A stretch of 64,000 nucleotides of DNA, taken from the NCBI RefSeq assembly GCF_002272745.1, contig NZ_NPBD01000018.1:62001-126000 (forward strand), given 5' to 3'. Shown here in pieces: positions 63,679 through 64,000 of this stretch; within the stretch, counting starts at the first letter, position 1, and each line of letters begins with the position of its first letter. Made by a program: the position numbers and the translations under genes. This DNA comes from Terribacillus saccharophilus. Its GTDB lineage: Bacteria > Bacillota > Bacilli > Bacillales > Amphibacillaceae. The notes beneath the pieces were generated by a model that worked only from the letters and a program-made list of their open reading frames with translations, was not told the origin of the DNA and made no database searches.

Positions 63679-64000
63679 TTAAGTTCATAGAAACTGGCCA
63701 TGGTTGTCCGGAAGTATGGTTCCAGCCAAAATGCACCGATGCCTAAAGTTAGTATTGTTAATAGAGCCCAACCGATAAAGCTGAGCTGTAACAAGAATAA
63801 CCTGCCCTTATTGCCACGCATTTTTTCTTTACTTTCCCGAATAGCTTCGAAAATAGAATAATGTGGATTCTCCCGCAGAATATAAAGCGTCTGGGAATAA
63901 CTTAAATATTTGATGATGCCAGGTACAATCAACAATAAGGTCCAAAAAGTCAGCAGGATAGTCATAATCAGTCCTGTCAGCATGTAACGCCAGAAACGCT
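63660..64000 (-). CDS. DUF975 family membrane protein, partial
   Basis: The C-terminal 113 residues of a DUF975 protein; the frame stays open to the window edge (RFWRYMLTG upstream of the internal ATG 63983), so the start is outside. Visible are a membrane helix with LIVPGIIKYLSYSQTLYIL, the motif EAIRESKEKMRGNKGRLF, LSFIGWALLTILTLGIGAFWLEPY in two further helices, and the end FYELKIKQAS. Function unknown. Confidence 0.85.
   Translation of the reverse strand, partial: RFWRYMLTGLIMTILLTFWTLLLIVPGIIKYLSYSQTLYILRENPHYSIFEAIRESKEKMRGNKGRLFLLQLSFIGWALLTILTLGIGAFWLEPYFRTTMASFYELKIKQAS

Overview
The window looks like chromosomal DNA close to the replication origin of a Firmicute of the family Bacillaceae. 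The gene order yybS-gdpP-rplI-dnaC-purA-walRKHIJ-htrC is the conserved origin-proximal block of that group. Strong AGGAGG-type ribosome binding sites, GTG/TTG starts, SigA promoters, a Pur box, a LexA box, a Fur box and a T-box all fit. A halotolerant genus near Terribacillus is my guess only; nothing in the window proves the genus. There are no rRNA or tRNA genes, transposases, phage genes or CRISPR arrays.

Layout. 1-711: two very small minus-strand genes, each with its own hairpin terminator. 772-14019: core block for c-di-AMP turnover (gdpP), ribosomal protein L9, replicative helicase, adenylosuccinate synthase, the WalRK cell-wall two-component system with its regulators, and an HtrA protease. 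14050-14240: a dense cluster of DnaA boxes. 14391-17294: YhgE/Pip membrane protein plus TetR regulator with a candidate palindromic operator. 17326-21767: a LOV-STAS photoreceptor homologue that lacks about 20 residues of its flavin pocket, manA, a class B penicillin-binding protein and a small membrane protein. 21783-27159: LysP-like permease behind a structured leader with a terminator, an amidase, an acetate/succinate-type transporter and a second amino acid permease. 27201-31677: MacB-type ABC transporter divergent from a two-component system. 31703-36292: secreted M6 metalloprotease, two NUDIX hydrolases, a Lin0512 protein and a decayed membrane-protein gene. 36365-40824: two LacI-type regulators, each divergent from a sugar-phosphate enzyme (LicH; an NtdB-like phosphatase). 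41134-46897: SOS-type Y-family polymerase, MATE exporter, RodA-like SEDS protein, YtkA/FixH-like lipoprotein and PepSY protein. 47192-50460: proline operon proC-proB-proA. 50708-53603: Fur-box siderophore esterase, FusB-like protein, lipoprotein, PH-domain protein. 53610-55532: T-box leader followed by overlapping HIT, PP2C-like and ASCH genes. 55583-64000: DUF3298 protein, Gfo/Idh/MocA oxidoreductase, OpuC osmoprotectant ABC operon led by a TetR gene, CocE-type hydrolase and the 3' part of a DUF975 gene.

The genes form ordinary housekeeping, envelope, osmoadaptation and carbon/amino-acid modules. The points most worth a second look are the T-box/HIT/PP2C/ASCH operon, the internally deleted LOV protein, the DnaA-box cluster, the leader of the LysP-like gene, and the lack of an ATG/GTG/TTG at the expected starts of both proC and proB.
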